A stretch of 64,000 bases of DNA from CAJWOS01 sp964502005. Its GTDB lineage: Bacteria > Myxococcota_A > UBA796 > UBA2385. Below the pieces are notes generated by a model. The model did no database searches. It was not told where the DNA came from and was given only the letters and a program-made list of their open reading frames with translations. The stretch lies in contig CAZCUX010000030.1 of the NCBI GenBank assembly GCA_964502005.1, positions 1 through 64,000 on the forward strand, in the 5' to 3' direction. Within the stretch, counting starts at the first letter, position 1, and every line of letters starts with the position of its first letter. Below are positions 33,189-41,603 of the stretch, piece after piece. A program made the position numbers and the translations under genes.

Positions 33189-33803
33189 ATGTCTACTTCC
33201 CCCACGCCTCTGTTCGTCGCCCTCGTTGTGAGCCTGCTCGCAGGCTGTGACGAGGGTTTTGCCGACCCATCCCGCGAATTCGGCGATGCCGTTGCCGCGA
33301 CCGGCCTCCACCCTGTACGCATTCATACGCCCCCATCACTGGGCGTCATCGAAACCGACCGGTCAACGGTGCAGGGCACGGATATCGGCGTCGCCTGCGA
33401 GACATGCCACGGTGACCCCGACCTTCCTACGTCTTCTGGCTGGGTAGGCGACGAAGGAAATCCCGAGTTGGTCCACGGTAGCCTGTCCGTCGCCCACGGC
33501 GCCTTGACGTGCGATGCCTGCCACGCACCGGAACACCGAAGCCGCCTCCACCTCGCGGATGGCAGGGCGCTGGCGATGGGCGACGCGATGGACCTTTGCC
33601 ACCAGTGCCATGGCCCCCAGACCCGTGACTACGTGGCGGGTTCCCACGGCGGCATGAGCGGCTACTGGGACCTCCGGCAAGGCCCGCGCGAACGCAACCA
33701 TTGCCTCGACTGCCACGACGCGCACGCGCCAGCCTACCAAGGCGGATTGCCCGTCGCTGCGACCGTCGACCGCGGGCGCGCTCCCGCTGAAGGAAGCCAC
33801 TGA
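33189..33803 (+). CDS. Tetraheme cytochrome c lipoprotein
   Basis: 204 residues from the ATG at 33189 (GGGGAG close upstream). A lipoprotein signal ends VSLLAGC. Four CXXCH sites are visible (CETCH, CDACH, CHQCH, CLDCH) with extra His residues (HGSLSVAHGAL, GSHGGM) that could serve as distal ligands, resembling NrfB/NapC-accessory and split-Soret type carriers. It is the first gene of the nitrate reductase unit and its TGA overlaps the ATG of the ferredoxin gene. It probably sits on the periplasmic face as an electron carrier between the NrfCD module and the NapAB enzyme. Confidence 0.85.
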   Translation: MSTSPTPLFVALVVSLLAGCDEGFADPSREFGDAVAATGLHPVRIHTPPSLGVIETDRSTVQGTDIGVACETCHGDPDLPTSSGWVGDEGNPELVHGSLSVAHGALTCDACHAPEHRSRLHLADGRALAMGDAMDLCHQCHGPQTRDYVAGSHGGMSGYWDLRQGPRERNHCLDCHDAHAPAYQGGLPVAATVDRGRAPAEGSH

Positions 33804-34702
33804 TGGACACGTCCCGCCGCACAGCCTTCAAAGTCTTGGGCGCAACCCTCGGAAGCGGTGCATTTGCGCGCGCTTTGGCGCCGTTGACAGAGCTCACCGA
33901 ACACACGGATGTCGATTCGTTCCTCCAACAACACTACAAGCAGCTCACCCGCGAAGACATGCAGTTGGTGTTGCGTCGTCTGGAGGCCGATGCCCAGGAC
34001 GAGTATGGCGCCGCCGTCGAGATCCAAGACCCGCGCCCTATCCCCGGTGTTCAGTTTGCGTATGCATTGAACCTATCTGTTTGTATAGGGTGTCGACAAT
34101 GCGCCGAGGCCTGTCATGTAGAGAACAATCACGACCGGGCCACACACCAAAGCTACATCCGCGTTCTGGAAATGGACCAAGGCTCGGTCAACCTCGCCTT
34201 CGGCACCACCCAATACAATCACAGCGTTCCTCGCAAGGGCAAGTACTATATGCCCGTCCAGTGTCACCAATGCGACAATCCGCCGTGTGTGTCTGTTTGT
34301 CCCATCGAAGCGACATGGAAGGAGCCCGATGGCATCGTCGTTATTGACTACAACTGGTGTATTGGATGTCGGTACTGCGAAGCGGCCTGTCCTTACCACG
34401 CACGACGCTTCAACTGGACCCGACCGACGATTCCCGCCGACGAAATCAACCCTGACCAGGGCTACTTGTCCAATCGGATTCGGCCCCAAGGCGTGATGGA
34501 GAAGTGCACCTTCTGCCTCCATCGAACCCGAAATGGCCGCTTGCCTGCCTGTTTGGAGGCATGCCCCACTGGCGCGCGGGTGTTTGGAAACCTCGCCGAC
34601 CCGTCCTCCGAGATTCGATGGGTATTGGAAAACAAGCGGGTGTTCATACTCAAGGAAGACGTGGGCACCCAACCCCGATTCTTCTACTTCTTCGATGAAT
34701 AG
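33803..34702 (+). CDS. NrfC/PsrB-like four-cluster ferredoxin subunit
   Basis: 299 residues starting with a twin-arginine-type signal (SRRTAFKVLGATLGSGAFA). Cys groups for four 4Fe-4S clusters are visible: CIGCRQCAEACH, CHQCDNPPCVSVCP, CIGCRYCEAACP and CTFCLHRTR...CLEACP. This is the electron-transfer subunit of NrfD-linked complexes (NrfC, PsrB, HybA types). The gene overlaps the tetraheme gene by one base and is ten bases before the NrfD-like gene. Because of the Tat signal it acts in the periplasm, handing electrons from the quinol site to cytochromes. Confidence 0.9.
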   Translation: MDTSRRTAFKVLGATLGSGAFARALAPLTELTEHTDVDSFLQQHYKQLTREDMQLVLRRLEADAQDEYGAAVEIQDPRPIPGVQFAYALNLSVCIGCRQCAEACHVENNHDRATHQSYIRVLEMDQGSVNLAFGTTQYNHSVPRKGKYYMPVQCHQCDNPPCVSVCPIEATWKEPDGIVVIDYNWCIGCRYCEAACPYHARRFNWTRPTIPADEINPDQGYLSNRIRPQGVMEKCTFCLHRTRNGRLPACLEACPTGARVFGNLADPSSEIRWVLENKRVFILKEDVGTQPRFFYFFDE

Positions 34703-34711
34703 GCGGTTACT

Positions 34712-35971
34712 GTGAGCAATCCCTCTATCGACATCCATCCAATACAACCTACCATTCGGTCTTATCCCGGCTTTTTGTGGCGCGCAGTAGGCGTCGCGAC
34801 GGATGGAGGTTGGGTATTTTATGGTTGGATGTTTGTATTGACGGCCATCTTCATGGTCGGCGCAAACGCATGGGCGCACCAAATGGTGCAAGGTATGGGA
34901 GCAACTGCGCTCTCGGACCATGTCAGTTGGGGCCTATATATTGCCAACTTTGCGTTCACGGTGGGCCTCGCCGCCGGCGCCGTGATGATGGTGGTGCCCG
35001 CCTACCTTTATGACGACCGGGATATGCATGATGTCGTCATCGTCGGGGAGATACTGGCCGTCGCGGCGATGGTGATGTCCCTATACTTCGTCAATGTCGA
35101 CATCGGACGTCCCGACCGCATCTGGCACATGATTCCCGGCCTCGGGCGCTTCAACTGGCCTGTTAGCCTCTTGACCTGGGATGTCATTGTATTGGCAGGC
35201 TATCTCCTCCTGAACCTACACGTCTGCGGCTACCTGCTCTATATGCGGTATTTGGGGCGTAAGCCCGACAAGCGCTGGTACCTCCCATTTGTCTACCTCA
35301 GCATCGTATGGGCCGTATCGATTCATACGGTGACGGCGTTTTTGTTTTCGGGTTTGGGTGGCCGACCCTTCTGGAATACTGCGCTCCTTGCGCCGCGGTT
35401 CTTGGTGTCGGCATTCGTCTCCGGTCCCGCATTTATTGTACTTGCGCTGCAGGTCATTCGACGTTTTGCTGGCGTGCGAATGTCGATGGCACCGGTTTGG
35501 ACGCTCATCAAAATGTTGAGAGTCACGGTCCTCATCAACCTGTTTTTGGTGTTGAGCGAGGCATTTACCGAGTTTTATTCGGGAGGCAGTCACACGGCAT
35601 CCGCACAATACCTATTCTTTGGTCTCCATGGACACAACGCCCTCGTCCCCTGGATTTGGACGGCCATTGCCTTCAATCTTATCGCGGCGGCGCTGTTCCT
35701 GAGTGTCCGGGACGAAAAGCGCCTGTGGCTACTGGACCTCGCCTGCGTGCTCACATTTGTGGGCATATGGATTGAAAAGGGAATGGGGCTCGTCGTTCCC
35801 GGATTCGTACCAAGCACGCTCCACGAGCTGGTCGAGTATCTTCCCAACACATTGGAATGGCAGGTCGTTGCAGGAGGCTGGGCACTCGGTATGATGCTAT
35901 TTACATTGGGAATCAAGCTTGCCGCGGAAGTTTTCAGTGGCCGTATGCATATTCCAGAGGAGGCTGCCTAA
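34712..35971 (+). CDS. NrfD/PsrC-like membrane quinol oxidoreductase subunit
   Basis: 419 residues, GTG start. Ten hydrophobic helices are visible, with the NrfD-family opening (GWVFYGWMFVLTAIFMVGANAWA) and the charged periplasmic loops VNVDIGRPDRIWHMIPGLGRFNWPVS and FTEFYSGGSHTASAQYLFFG that line the quinone site in this family. It should oxidise menaquinol or ubiquinol in the membrane and pass electrons to the adjacent ferredoxin subunit. Its TAA overlaps the napD ATG by one base, which ties the NrfCD module to nitrate reductase expression. Confidence 0.92.
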   Translation: MSNPSIDIHPIQPTIRSYPGFLWRAVGVATDGGWVFYGWMFVLTAIFMVGANAWAHQMVQGMGATALSDHVSWGLYIANFAFTVGLAAGAVMMVVPAYLYDDRDMHDVVIVGEILAVAAMVMSLYFVNVDIGRPDRIWHMIPGLGRFNWPVSLLTWDVIVLAGYLLLNLHVCGYLLYMRYLGRKPDKRWYLPFVYLSIVWAVSIHTVTAFLFSGLGGRPFWNTALLAPRFLVSAFVSGPAFIVLALQVIRRFAGVRMSMAPVWTLIKMLRVTVLINLFLVLSEAFTEFYSGGSHTASAQYLFFGLHGHNALVPWIWTAIAFNLIAAALFLSVRDEKRLWLLDLACVLTFVGIWIEKGMGLVVPGFVPSTLHELVEYLPNTLEWQVVAGGWALGMMLFTLGIKLAAEVFSGRMHIPEEAA

Positions 35972-36261
35972 TGCCTATCCTCGGAATCGTGGTGACCTTC
36001 CACGCACATTCTCTCGCTGCAGGGGTGCGCAAGCTCGCGAGCATTCCCGGCCTGCAGCTCGGTACCCCACAAGCCAACCAACGTATCCCCGCGGTCTTGT
36101 CGAGCGAATCCCGCGCAGTCGAACGGACTGTTTGGCAACAAGTCGAGAATATGCCAGAAGTGGCCCTTCTCGAAGTCGTCTTCGCTGATTTTTCCGATGT
36201 TGTCCCAGATGGCACACCATCCCCATCCGCCTCCCTTTCTGCACAAGTGAGTACGCCATGA
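35971..36261 (+). CDS. napD: NapD-like chaperone
   Basis: 96 residues. Although divergent, it has the NapD pattern: an N-terminal strand (ILGIVVTFHAHSLAAGVRKLASIPGLQLGT), a middle ESRAVERTVWQQVENMPEVALLEVVFADFSD, and the expected length. NapD binds the Tat signal of NapA during cofactor insertion. The identification is supported by overlap with napA (the napA ATG starts four bases before its stop). Residues 1-8 make a hydrophobic first strand, not a signal peptide, as needed for a cytoplasmic chaperone. Confidence 0.8.
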   Translation: MPILGIVVTFHAHSLAAGVRKLASIPGLQLGTPQANQRIPAVLSSESRAVERTVWQQVENMPEVALLEVVFADFSDVVPDGTPSPSASLSAQVSTP

Positions 36262-38651
36262 CCACGGACCGGCGCTCCTTCCTTCAACTTTCCGCGCTGG
36301 CGGCCGCCACGGCTGCAGCCGCGCGCACTCCCAACGCAAACGCCACACCCAACACAGATGGAGTAGCGTGGAACAAGGCTCCATGCCGGTTTTGTGGGAC
36401 GGGATGTCATGTCCAAGTCGGTGTACGCGCGGGAAAGGTGGTGTCCATCGCAGGTGACCCCAATGCAGAAGTCAACAAGGGTCTGTTGTGCGTAAAAGGA
36501 TACCATGTCGCGCTTGCATTGTACGGAAAGGACCGACTCACGACGCCCCTGCTGCGTAAGAATGGGCAGCTTGTGCCGATTTCCTGGGACGAAGCCCTCG
36601 ATGTCGTCGCAGACCGGATTCAACTTGACCCCAAGGGTTTTGCAATCTATGGAAGCGGTCAATGGACCATTCCCGAGGGGTATGCAGCACAAAAATTCAT
36701 CAAAGGGGGACTTTCCAACAATCATATCGACCCCAACGCCCGGCTTTGTATGGCGAGCGCGGTCACCGGCTTCCTTGCAACCTATGGCGTCGACGAACCG
36801 GCCGGCTGTTATGATGACCTCGACCGCGCGGATGTGGTCATCATGTGGGGCAACAACCCGGCCGAGATGCATCCCGTATTGTTCTCCCGTATCGTCGACC
36901 GGCGGAGCCGCGGCGAAGAAGTCCTGCTGATCGATATTGGGACCCGTCGCACGCGCACCACGGCACATTGCCAGGAGTACTTGGAGTTCAAACCCAATAC
37001 AGACCTCGCGATTGCCAATGGTATCGCCCAACAGCTGATTGCCAATGGAACCTGGGACCGCGCGTTTGTGGAGGAGCACTGCGCGTTCCGAAAAGACAGC
37101 GACCCGCCCAGTCTACCGGGCGAAGCGATGTCGTTCGACGATTATACCCAAGCGATCGCCACTTATACCCCCGCGTACGTGGAGTCTGTTTCGGGCGTTC
37201 CCGCCGAGAAAATTCGCATGCTCGGAAAGCTCTTTGGCCGCCGTGACCTACGCATCACGAGCTTGTGGTGTATGGGGGTCAACCAACACACGCGCGGGAC
37301 AGCCATGAACACGTTGATTCATGGTATCCACCTTCTCTCGGGACATTTTGGTAAGCCTGGCGACGCGCCAACGAGCCTCACCGGGCAGCCTTCAGCCTGC
37401 GGCACCGCACGCGAAGTCGGCACTCTGGCCCACGCATTGCCTGGGGGGCGACTTGTCGCAAATGCTGACCATCGCAGGCAAACCGAAGGCATCTGGAACC
37501 TGCCGGCCGGTCGCCTCAATGAGAAGCCCGGCTATCACACCGTAGAGATGTGGAAGCGTTGGAGCACACCGGCAAGCGAAGGTGGGGACATCCACACCAT
37601 TTGGGTACAAGTGACCAATCCTGGACAAACGATGCCCAATCGCGACCAGCTGGTGACTCCCGGAGCCAAGAATCCGGACAAGTTCCTCATTGTGAGCGAC
37701 GTCTACCCGACCGCCACCACACAGCTTGCCGACCTTGTATTGCCCAGCGCGATGTGGGTGGAAAAGAACGGCATGTTCGGCAACTCCGAACGTCGCACGC
37801 AGCAGTGGTTCAAGATGGTGGAGCCACCGGGTCAGGCACGAGACGATGTCTGGCAAACCATCGCCGTCGCCCGCCGCCTCTATGACCGTGGCTTTGCCGG
37901 TATGAAGGACAAAGATGGCCGCTTCCTCTTCGGTATGGCCGACGCCGCCGGCCGAGAGGTGCCCGTCTGGCGCTTTGAACACTATTACGACATAAACGTC
38001 GACAAGGCCCTTTTTGAAGAATACCGCGCATTTTCGCGGCTCAAACACAAAGACCTCGCGCCTTATGATGTATATGTCGCGACCCGCGGTCTTCGCTGGC
38101 CGGTGGTCGAGCAAGAGGACGGCACTTGGCGGGAGACCCGTTTCCGTTTCAGTGGATTTGACGACCCATATGTCCCCAAAGGGCAAGAGTTCTCGTTCTA
38201 CCATTCGACAACCCAAGACGGACGCGCGCAAATCTGGTTTCGCCCGGCAGAGGCGCCACCCGAGTCCCCCGACACAGAGTATCCGCACTGGCTCTGCACA
38301 GGGCGCGTGCTGGAACACTGGCACACCGGCACGATGACCCGCCGCATCCCCCAGCTTCACGACGCGATGCCCCAAGCCTATGTCGAGCTGAATCGTGAAG
38401 ACGCGCGCGCCATGGGCATCACCAATGGTGAGACCGTGCGCCTTGTCTCCCGCAGAGGAAAGCTTACGCTGCCCGTTTGGCTCGATGGGCGCGGAAAGCC
38501 ACCTCCTGGCACGGTCTTTGTACCGTTCTTCGACGAGCGCCTGTTGATCAACCAGCTCACCCTCGAAGCCCACGACCCATTCAGCAAGCAGCCCGACTTC
38601 AAGAAATGCGCGGTGCGCGTGGAGCGAATCGCTCCCGTTCAAGGAGGGTGA
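36258..38651 (+). CDS. napA: Periplasmic nitrate reductase catalytic subunit
   Basis: 797 residues. A Tat signal (DRRSFLQLSALAAATAAAA) is followed by the 4Fe-4S site Cys43, Cys46, Cys50 and Cys78 (CRFCGTGC...GLLCVKGY). Cys164 in NARLCMASAV is the likely molybdenum ligand. NapA signatures MWGNNPAEMHPVLF, GVNQHTRGTAMN and VQVTNPGQTMPN are present. It binds bis-MGD molybdenum and reduces nitrate to nitrite in the periplasm. Length is close to usual NapA (about 830). It overlaps napD and precedes the NapB-like gene by two bases. Confidence 0.95.
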   Translation: MTTDRRSFLQLSALAAATAAAARTPNANATPNTDGVAWNKAPCRFCGTGCHVQVGVRAGKVVSIAGDPNAEVNKGLLCVKGYHVALALYGKDRLTTPLLRKNGQLVPISWDEALDVVADRIQLDPKGFAIYGSGQWTIPEGYAAQKFIKGGLSNNHIDPNARLCMASAVTGFLATYGVDEPAGCYDDLDRADVVIMWGNNPAEMHPVLFSRIVDRRSRGEEVLLIDIGTRRTRTTAHCQEYLEFKPNTDLAIANGIAQQLIANGTWDRAFVEEHCAFRKDSDPPSLPGEAMSFDDYTQAIATYTPAYVESVSGVPAEKIRMLGKLFGRRDLRITSLWCMGVNQHTRGTAMNTLIHGIHLLSGHFGKPGDAPTSLTGQPSACGTAREVGTLAHALPGGRLVANADHRRQTEGIWNLPAGRLNEKPGYHTVEMWKRWSTPASEGGDIHTIWVQVTNPGQTMPNRDQLVTPGAKNPDKFLIVSDVYPTATTQLADLVLPSAMWVEKNGMFGNSERRTQQWFKMVEPPGQARDDVWQTIAVARRLYDRGFAGMKDKDGRFLFGMADAAGREVPVWRFEHYYDINVDKALFEEYRAFSRLKHKDLAPYDVYVATRGLRWPVVEQEDGTWRETRFRFSGFDDPYVPKGQEFSFYHSTTQDGRAQIWFRPAEAPPESPDTEYPHWLCTGRVLEHWHTGTMTRRIPQLHDAMPQAYVELNREDARAMGITNGETVRLVSRRGKLTLPVWLDGRGKPPPGTVFVPFFDERLLINQLTLEAHDPFSKQPDFKKCAVRVERIAPVQGG

Positions 38652-38653
38652 CC

Positions 38654-39421
38654 ATGGCCCCCACGCCCCTTCCCGGCCCACCCGCTGCGCCGATTCGCGC
38701 CATCTTGGCTGTCGCTATGGGGTTTTCTGTGGTCGGGTTCCTCCACGCCACAGACCGAAACGGCCCGCAGCAGTCTCCCTTGGTGACCGCGACCGCGTCG
38801 GCCGACGCGAACAGCACCCGCCAGCAGCCGACCTACGCCGACGAGCGCAGGTTGGCATCCGGTGTCGGCATGGACTGGAACCAAGAGATGGCCGTGTTTC
38901 GCGGCCCCGCGCGCACCGACGCGGTGACGCTCGCTGGAACCGACAAAGCGACGGACCTTCGGGAACGCGCACAGCGACGCGCATTTGATGGTGCGCCACC
39001 AACCATACCCCACCCGATTCGGCAAAACGCAGTGGCCGAGTGCTTGGGTTGTCACGAGCAAGGCCTTCGCTTGCGTGACCGCACCGCGCACGCGCTGTCT
39101 CACGACGCCTACTCGCAATGCACCCAATGCCATGTGGTGTCGAGCGCGCCGATGCCCGGCCACGTGCCAACGCCCGACGCCGCAGCTGTCGGCAATCTGT
39201 TCCAAGGCGACACCGGCCCAACCCAAGGACCGCGCGCCTGGAGCGGCGCACCGCCTGTCGTTCCCCATCGCACCCTCATGCGCGAGAACTGTATGTCTTG
39301 CCATGGTCCCAATGGCCGGGATGCCCTTCGGTCCACCCATCCCGACCGCCAACAGTGCGAGCAATGCCATGCGAGCCAAGCGGCCCGCAATCTCGGCATT
39401 TTCACGGAACAACGCCCATGA
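38654..39421 (+). CDS. napB: NapB-like cytochrome with four haem sites
   Basis: 255 residues from the ATG at 38654. An N-terminal anchor or uncleaved signal (IRAILAVAMGFSVVGFLHAT) is followed by a NapB-type region containing PHPIRQNAVAECLGCHEQG (haem Cys130-His134) and CTQCH (156-160). A second block of the same plan follows: VPHRTLMRENCMSCHGPNG (213-217) and CEQCH (235-239). Classical NapB is diheme and about 150 residues. Here the haem-binding unit has been duplicated in tandem. It should carry electrons to NapA. It overlaps the next small gene by four bases. Confidence 0.85.
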   Translation: MAPTPLPGPPAAPIRAILAVAMGFSVVGFLHATDRNGPQQSPLVTATASADANSTRQQPTYADERRLASGVGMDWNQEMAVFRGPARTDAVTLAGTDKATDLRERAQRRAFDGAPPTIPHPIRQNAVAECLGCHEQGLRLRDRTAHALSHDAYSQCTQCHVVSSAPMPGHVPTPDAAAVGNLFQGDTGPTQGPRAWSGAPPVVPHRTLMRENCMSCHGPNGRDALRSTHPDRQQCEQCHASQAARNLGIFTEQRP

Positions 39422-39636
39422 GCGCGACCCTCCTTTCCCGTCGGGCCCTGCTGGGAGGTAGCAGGGTGGACACCCCTCCGCCCCAGCCGGCGCCCGACGC
39501 ATTTTCCCCCCTCGGCGTCATACAAACGGCATCGCCGATATCCGCGACAGTCCACAACCAAGCATTGTCTGTCGAACAAGCGCTCGCTGAAGCGCCTCCA
39601 CCATGGCGCCAATCAGCAAAGGCCGCGCGACCATGA
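39418..39636 (+). CDS. Small nap-operon protein with NapF-like N-terminus
   Basis: 72 residues; its ATGA overlaps the napB stop and its own stop overlaps the next ATG, so it is embedded in the operon. The opening SATLLSRRALLGGSRVDTPPPQPAPDAFSP resembles the first 30 residues of NapF/NapG (twin-arginine-like SRRALLGG), but no Cys follows, so the ferredoxin part is absent. The remainder (ASPISATVHNQALSVEQALAEAPPPWRQS) is unrecognised. It could be a NapF remnant or a new small NapA-maturation factor. Confidence 0.55.
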   Translation: MSATLLSRRALLGGSRVDTPPPQPAPDAFSPLGVIQTASPISATVHNQALSVEQALAEAPPPWRQSAKAARP

Positions 39637-39944
39637 CCCAAACGTCCCCCATTGACCGTCCCCCCGTTCATGAGGCCGTCCTCGACGCCGATGCACTGTC
39701 CGCGCTGATTCGCGACATCACCGCACTGACAGAGATTCTCGAAGTGCGCATCAAAACAAGCCAACACCCACGCGCGCAACCTGCGGACTGCACCATCGAA
39801 GAGGCAACCCAACGCCTCCTTCAACACGACGTGACCGCCGTACAAATTCGCTATCGACTGGGCGACAGCGAATGGTGGGACACTCTGCTCGCCGTTCCCA
39901 ACGGCGTCCGTATCGTGCGCCTATCTCCGCCAAAGTTTGATTAG
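39633..39944 (+). CDS. Unrecognised last protein of the nap operon
   Basis: 103 residues from the ATG at 39633 (ATGA overlap with the gene before). It is cytoplasmic by sequence: a helix (DADALSALIRDITALTEILEVRIKTSQ), a second helix (TIEEATQRLLQHDVTAVQIRYRL) and a strand-turn-strand end (WWDTLLAVPNGVRIVRLSPPKF). One Cys only. The order suggests a small binding or chaperone protein for Nap assembly. No known Nap family is recognised. The stop codon lies within the operon terminator. Confidence 0.65.
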   Translation: MTQTSPIDRPPVHEAVLDADALSALIRDITALTEILEVRIKTSQHPRAQPADCTIEEATQRLLQHDVTAVQIRYRLGDSEWWDTLLAVPNGVRIVRLSPPKFD

Positions 39945-39964
39945 CAAACTTTCGCTTTTTTTTG
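39932..39964 (+). terminator. Intrinsic terminator of the nap operon
   Basis: AAAGTTTG (39932-39939) and CAAACTTT (39945-39952) form a perfect 8-bp stem, then CGC and nine T. The stem includes the last codons of the gene ending at 39944. The porin-like gene at 40026 must therefore have its own promoter in 39965-40025. Confidence 0.85.
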
Positions 39965-40025
39965 GTCCAAATACAGACAAACAGGTCCAGATAACGATTG
40001 ACTCGATCGTTGCTTCGGAGAAACC

Positions 40026-41567
40026 ATGCTGTCTCTCGTCACACTGCCCCTCCTCATCGCCCTCCCCGCCTTCGCCGCCAAGCCCAACGCCGCGAAAGCC
40101 GACGAAGGTCCACCCAAAGAGTCCAAAACGGACATCTCCGTGCAAGGCACCTACGCGATCTGGGGATTGACCCAACGCAACTTTATGCTGGGCGCGGACC
40201 ATCCCCTCAACAATGCAGACTACGTCGTGCAGATGCTACGCCTGCAACCTGCATTCCAAAAGGAGCACTATGGTGTCGTCGCTCGTCTCGACGCGGCCCA
40301 AGGTTGGTGGGGCGTCGACAACAACCCCGACGTAGAGGCTGTAGAGAGCGTCAATCCCACGGATGGTACCGTCACGTCTACCCAAACCTACAATCCCTAC
40401 GCAATGTTTCGAAACAAGGACACCAACTACGACGTCCACTTTGACCATGCGTATGTTTGGTTTATGATTCCCGGATTGCCGGTCGACATCAAAGTGCAGG
40501 CCGGACGGCAATATATGGCCGTGGGGCAAAAGCTCGTACTCGACCAAGACCTCGACGGCATCGTCGTCTCGATTGCCGCGGGAAAGACGGTCTCCGCCGA
40601 GTTGTTGGGCGCGAAAATCAGTGAGGGCACAGGCTCCGTAAAAGCACCCGCCGGCACGCTGATGAACGACGATGAGCTCAACGCTGACGCGAACCTCGGC
40701 GGCGGACGTCTGCTGGTCAATACAAAGACGACCAAAGCAGAGCTGTTCGGCCTCGCGTACAAAGACAACTCCGGAGACGGTCTCTCGACCTATCTCCCCC
40801 AAGGCTACGGCTACTTCAACAGTCGCTTTCGACCAAACGTCAGCCAAGCTGCTGCATTTGGCGTATCCGCCAGCGGCCAGTTGGACGTCGCAGAAGGCCT
40901 CCTGTGGGTGGTCGAGGCCGATTACCTCATGGGGAAAGACGACGTGAAGAACGAGGACTTTGCCGCAGGCGTCCTCGATAAGAACGACGGCACATTGCGG
41001 GGTTGGAACATCTACGCCAAGCTGGACCAGGGACTTGACATTGGCATTCCTTTGGGGTTGGGTGCAATATTCGGGATGGGCTCGGGCGACGACGATGTCT
41101 CGGGCGGCGCCGGCAACCTCAACAAAATCCAAACCATGGGCTCGTTCCCGCTCACGAATGTCTGGGAAGACTCGATTATGCCGGACGTTGGCGGCATCTC
41201 CCCCCAAGGCCTCGGCTCTCCTGTTTCCCGCGGATATCGGGAACTAGAGAATACGACGGCGGTGCAAGGTCGCGTCCGCATACAACCTGCGAAGCCGCTT
41301 GAGTTGGTCGCAACCTACACATGGCTTCACGCGACCCAGGCGATTTCTGGCTTCGACGAAGCAGGAAATCCCGGAGCGGGAGCCGCCCAGGACATTGGCT
41401 CCGAGGTCGACGTCAACGCTACGGTAACCCTCGTGAAAGGGCTGACCTACGGCGTCGAATCGGGCATCTTCATGCCCGGCGAAGCGGCGAGCCTACTGTT
41501 GGTGGGGACAGCCAACCAACTTGACCGGGCTTGGGAAGTCAAGCAAGTGCTCACGGCCAAGTTCTAA
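40026..41567 (+). CDS. Outer-membrane porin-like beta-barrel protein
   Basis: 513 residues with a signal peptide (MLSLVTLPLLIALPAFAAKP) and GGAG before the ATG. The mature protein has many alternating amphipathic strands and long Asp/Asn/Gly turns, with strand features such as YDVHFDHAYVWFMIPGLPVDIKVQAGRQYMAVGQKLV, resembling alginate-export/phosphate-porin type 16-18-stranded barrels. It ends EVKQVLTAKF with a terminal Phe suited to Bam recognition. Located just after the nap operon, it might admit nitrate or nitrite or other anions, but nothing in the sequence proves this. Confidence 0.75.
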   Translation: MLSLVTLPLLIALPAFAAKPNAAKADEGPPKESKTDISVQGTYAIWGLTQRNFMLGADHPLNNADYVVQMLRLQPAFQKEHYGVVARLDAAQGWWGVDNNPDVEAVESVNPTDGTVTSTQTYNPYAMFRNKDTNYDVHFDHAYVWFMIPGLPVDIKVQAGRQYMAVGQKLVLDQDLDGIVVSIAAGKTVSAELLGAKISEGTGSVKAPAGTLMNDDELNADANLGGGRLLVNTKTTKAELFGLAYKDNSGDGLSTYLPQGYGYFNSRFRPNVSQAAAFGVSASGQLDVAEGLLWVVEADYLMGKDDVKNEDFAAGVLDKNDGTLRGWNIYAKLDQGLDIGIPLGLGAIFGMGSGDDDVSGGAGNLNKIQTMGSFPLTNVWEDSIMPDVGGISPQGLGSPVSRGYRELENTTAVQGRVRIQPAKPLELVATYTWLHATQAISGFDEAGNPGAGAAQDIGSEVDVNATVTLVKGLTYGVESGIFMPGEAASLLLVGTANQLDRAWEVKQVLTAKF

Positions 41568-41577
41568 GACACCGCCC

Positions 41578-41603
41578 GTGCCGGCCCTCACCAGGGCCGG
41601 TGC
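41578..41603. terminator. Two-way terminator hairpin between convergent genes
   Basis: CCGGCCCT (41581-41588) and AGGGCCGG (41593-41600) pair perfectly around CACC, with three more flanking pairs including wobbles. It lies between the stops at 41567 and 41588 and overlaps the last codons of the leftward gene. Confidence 0.6.
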
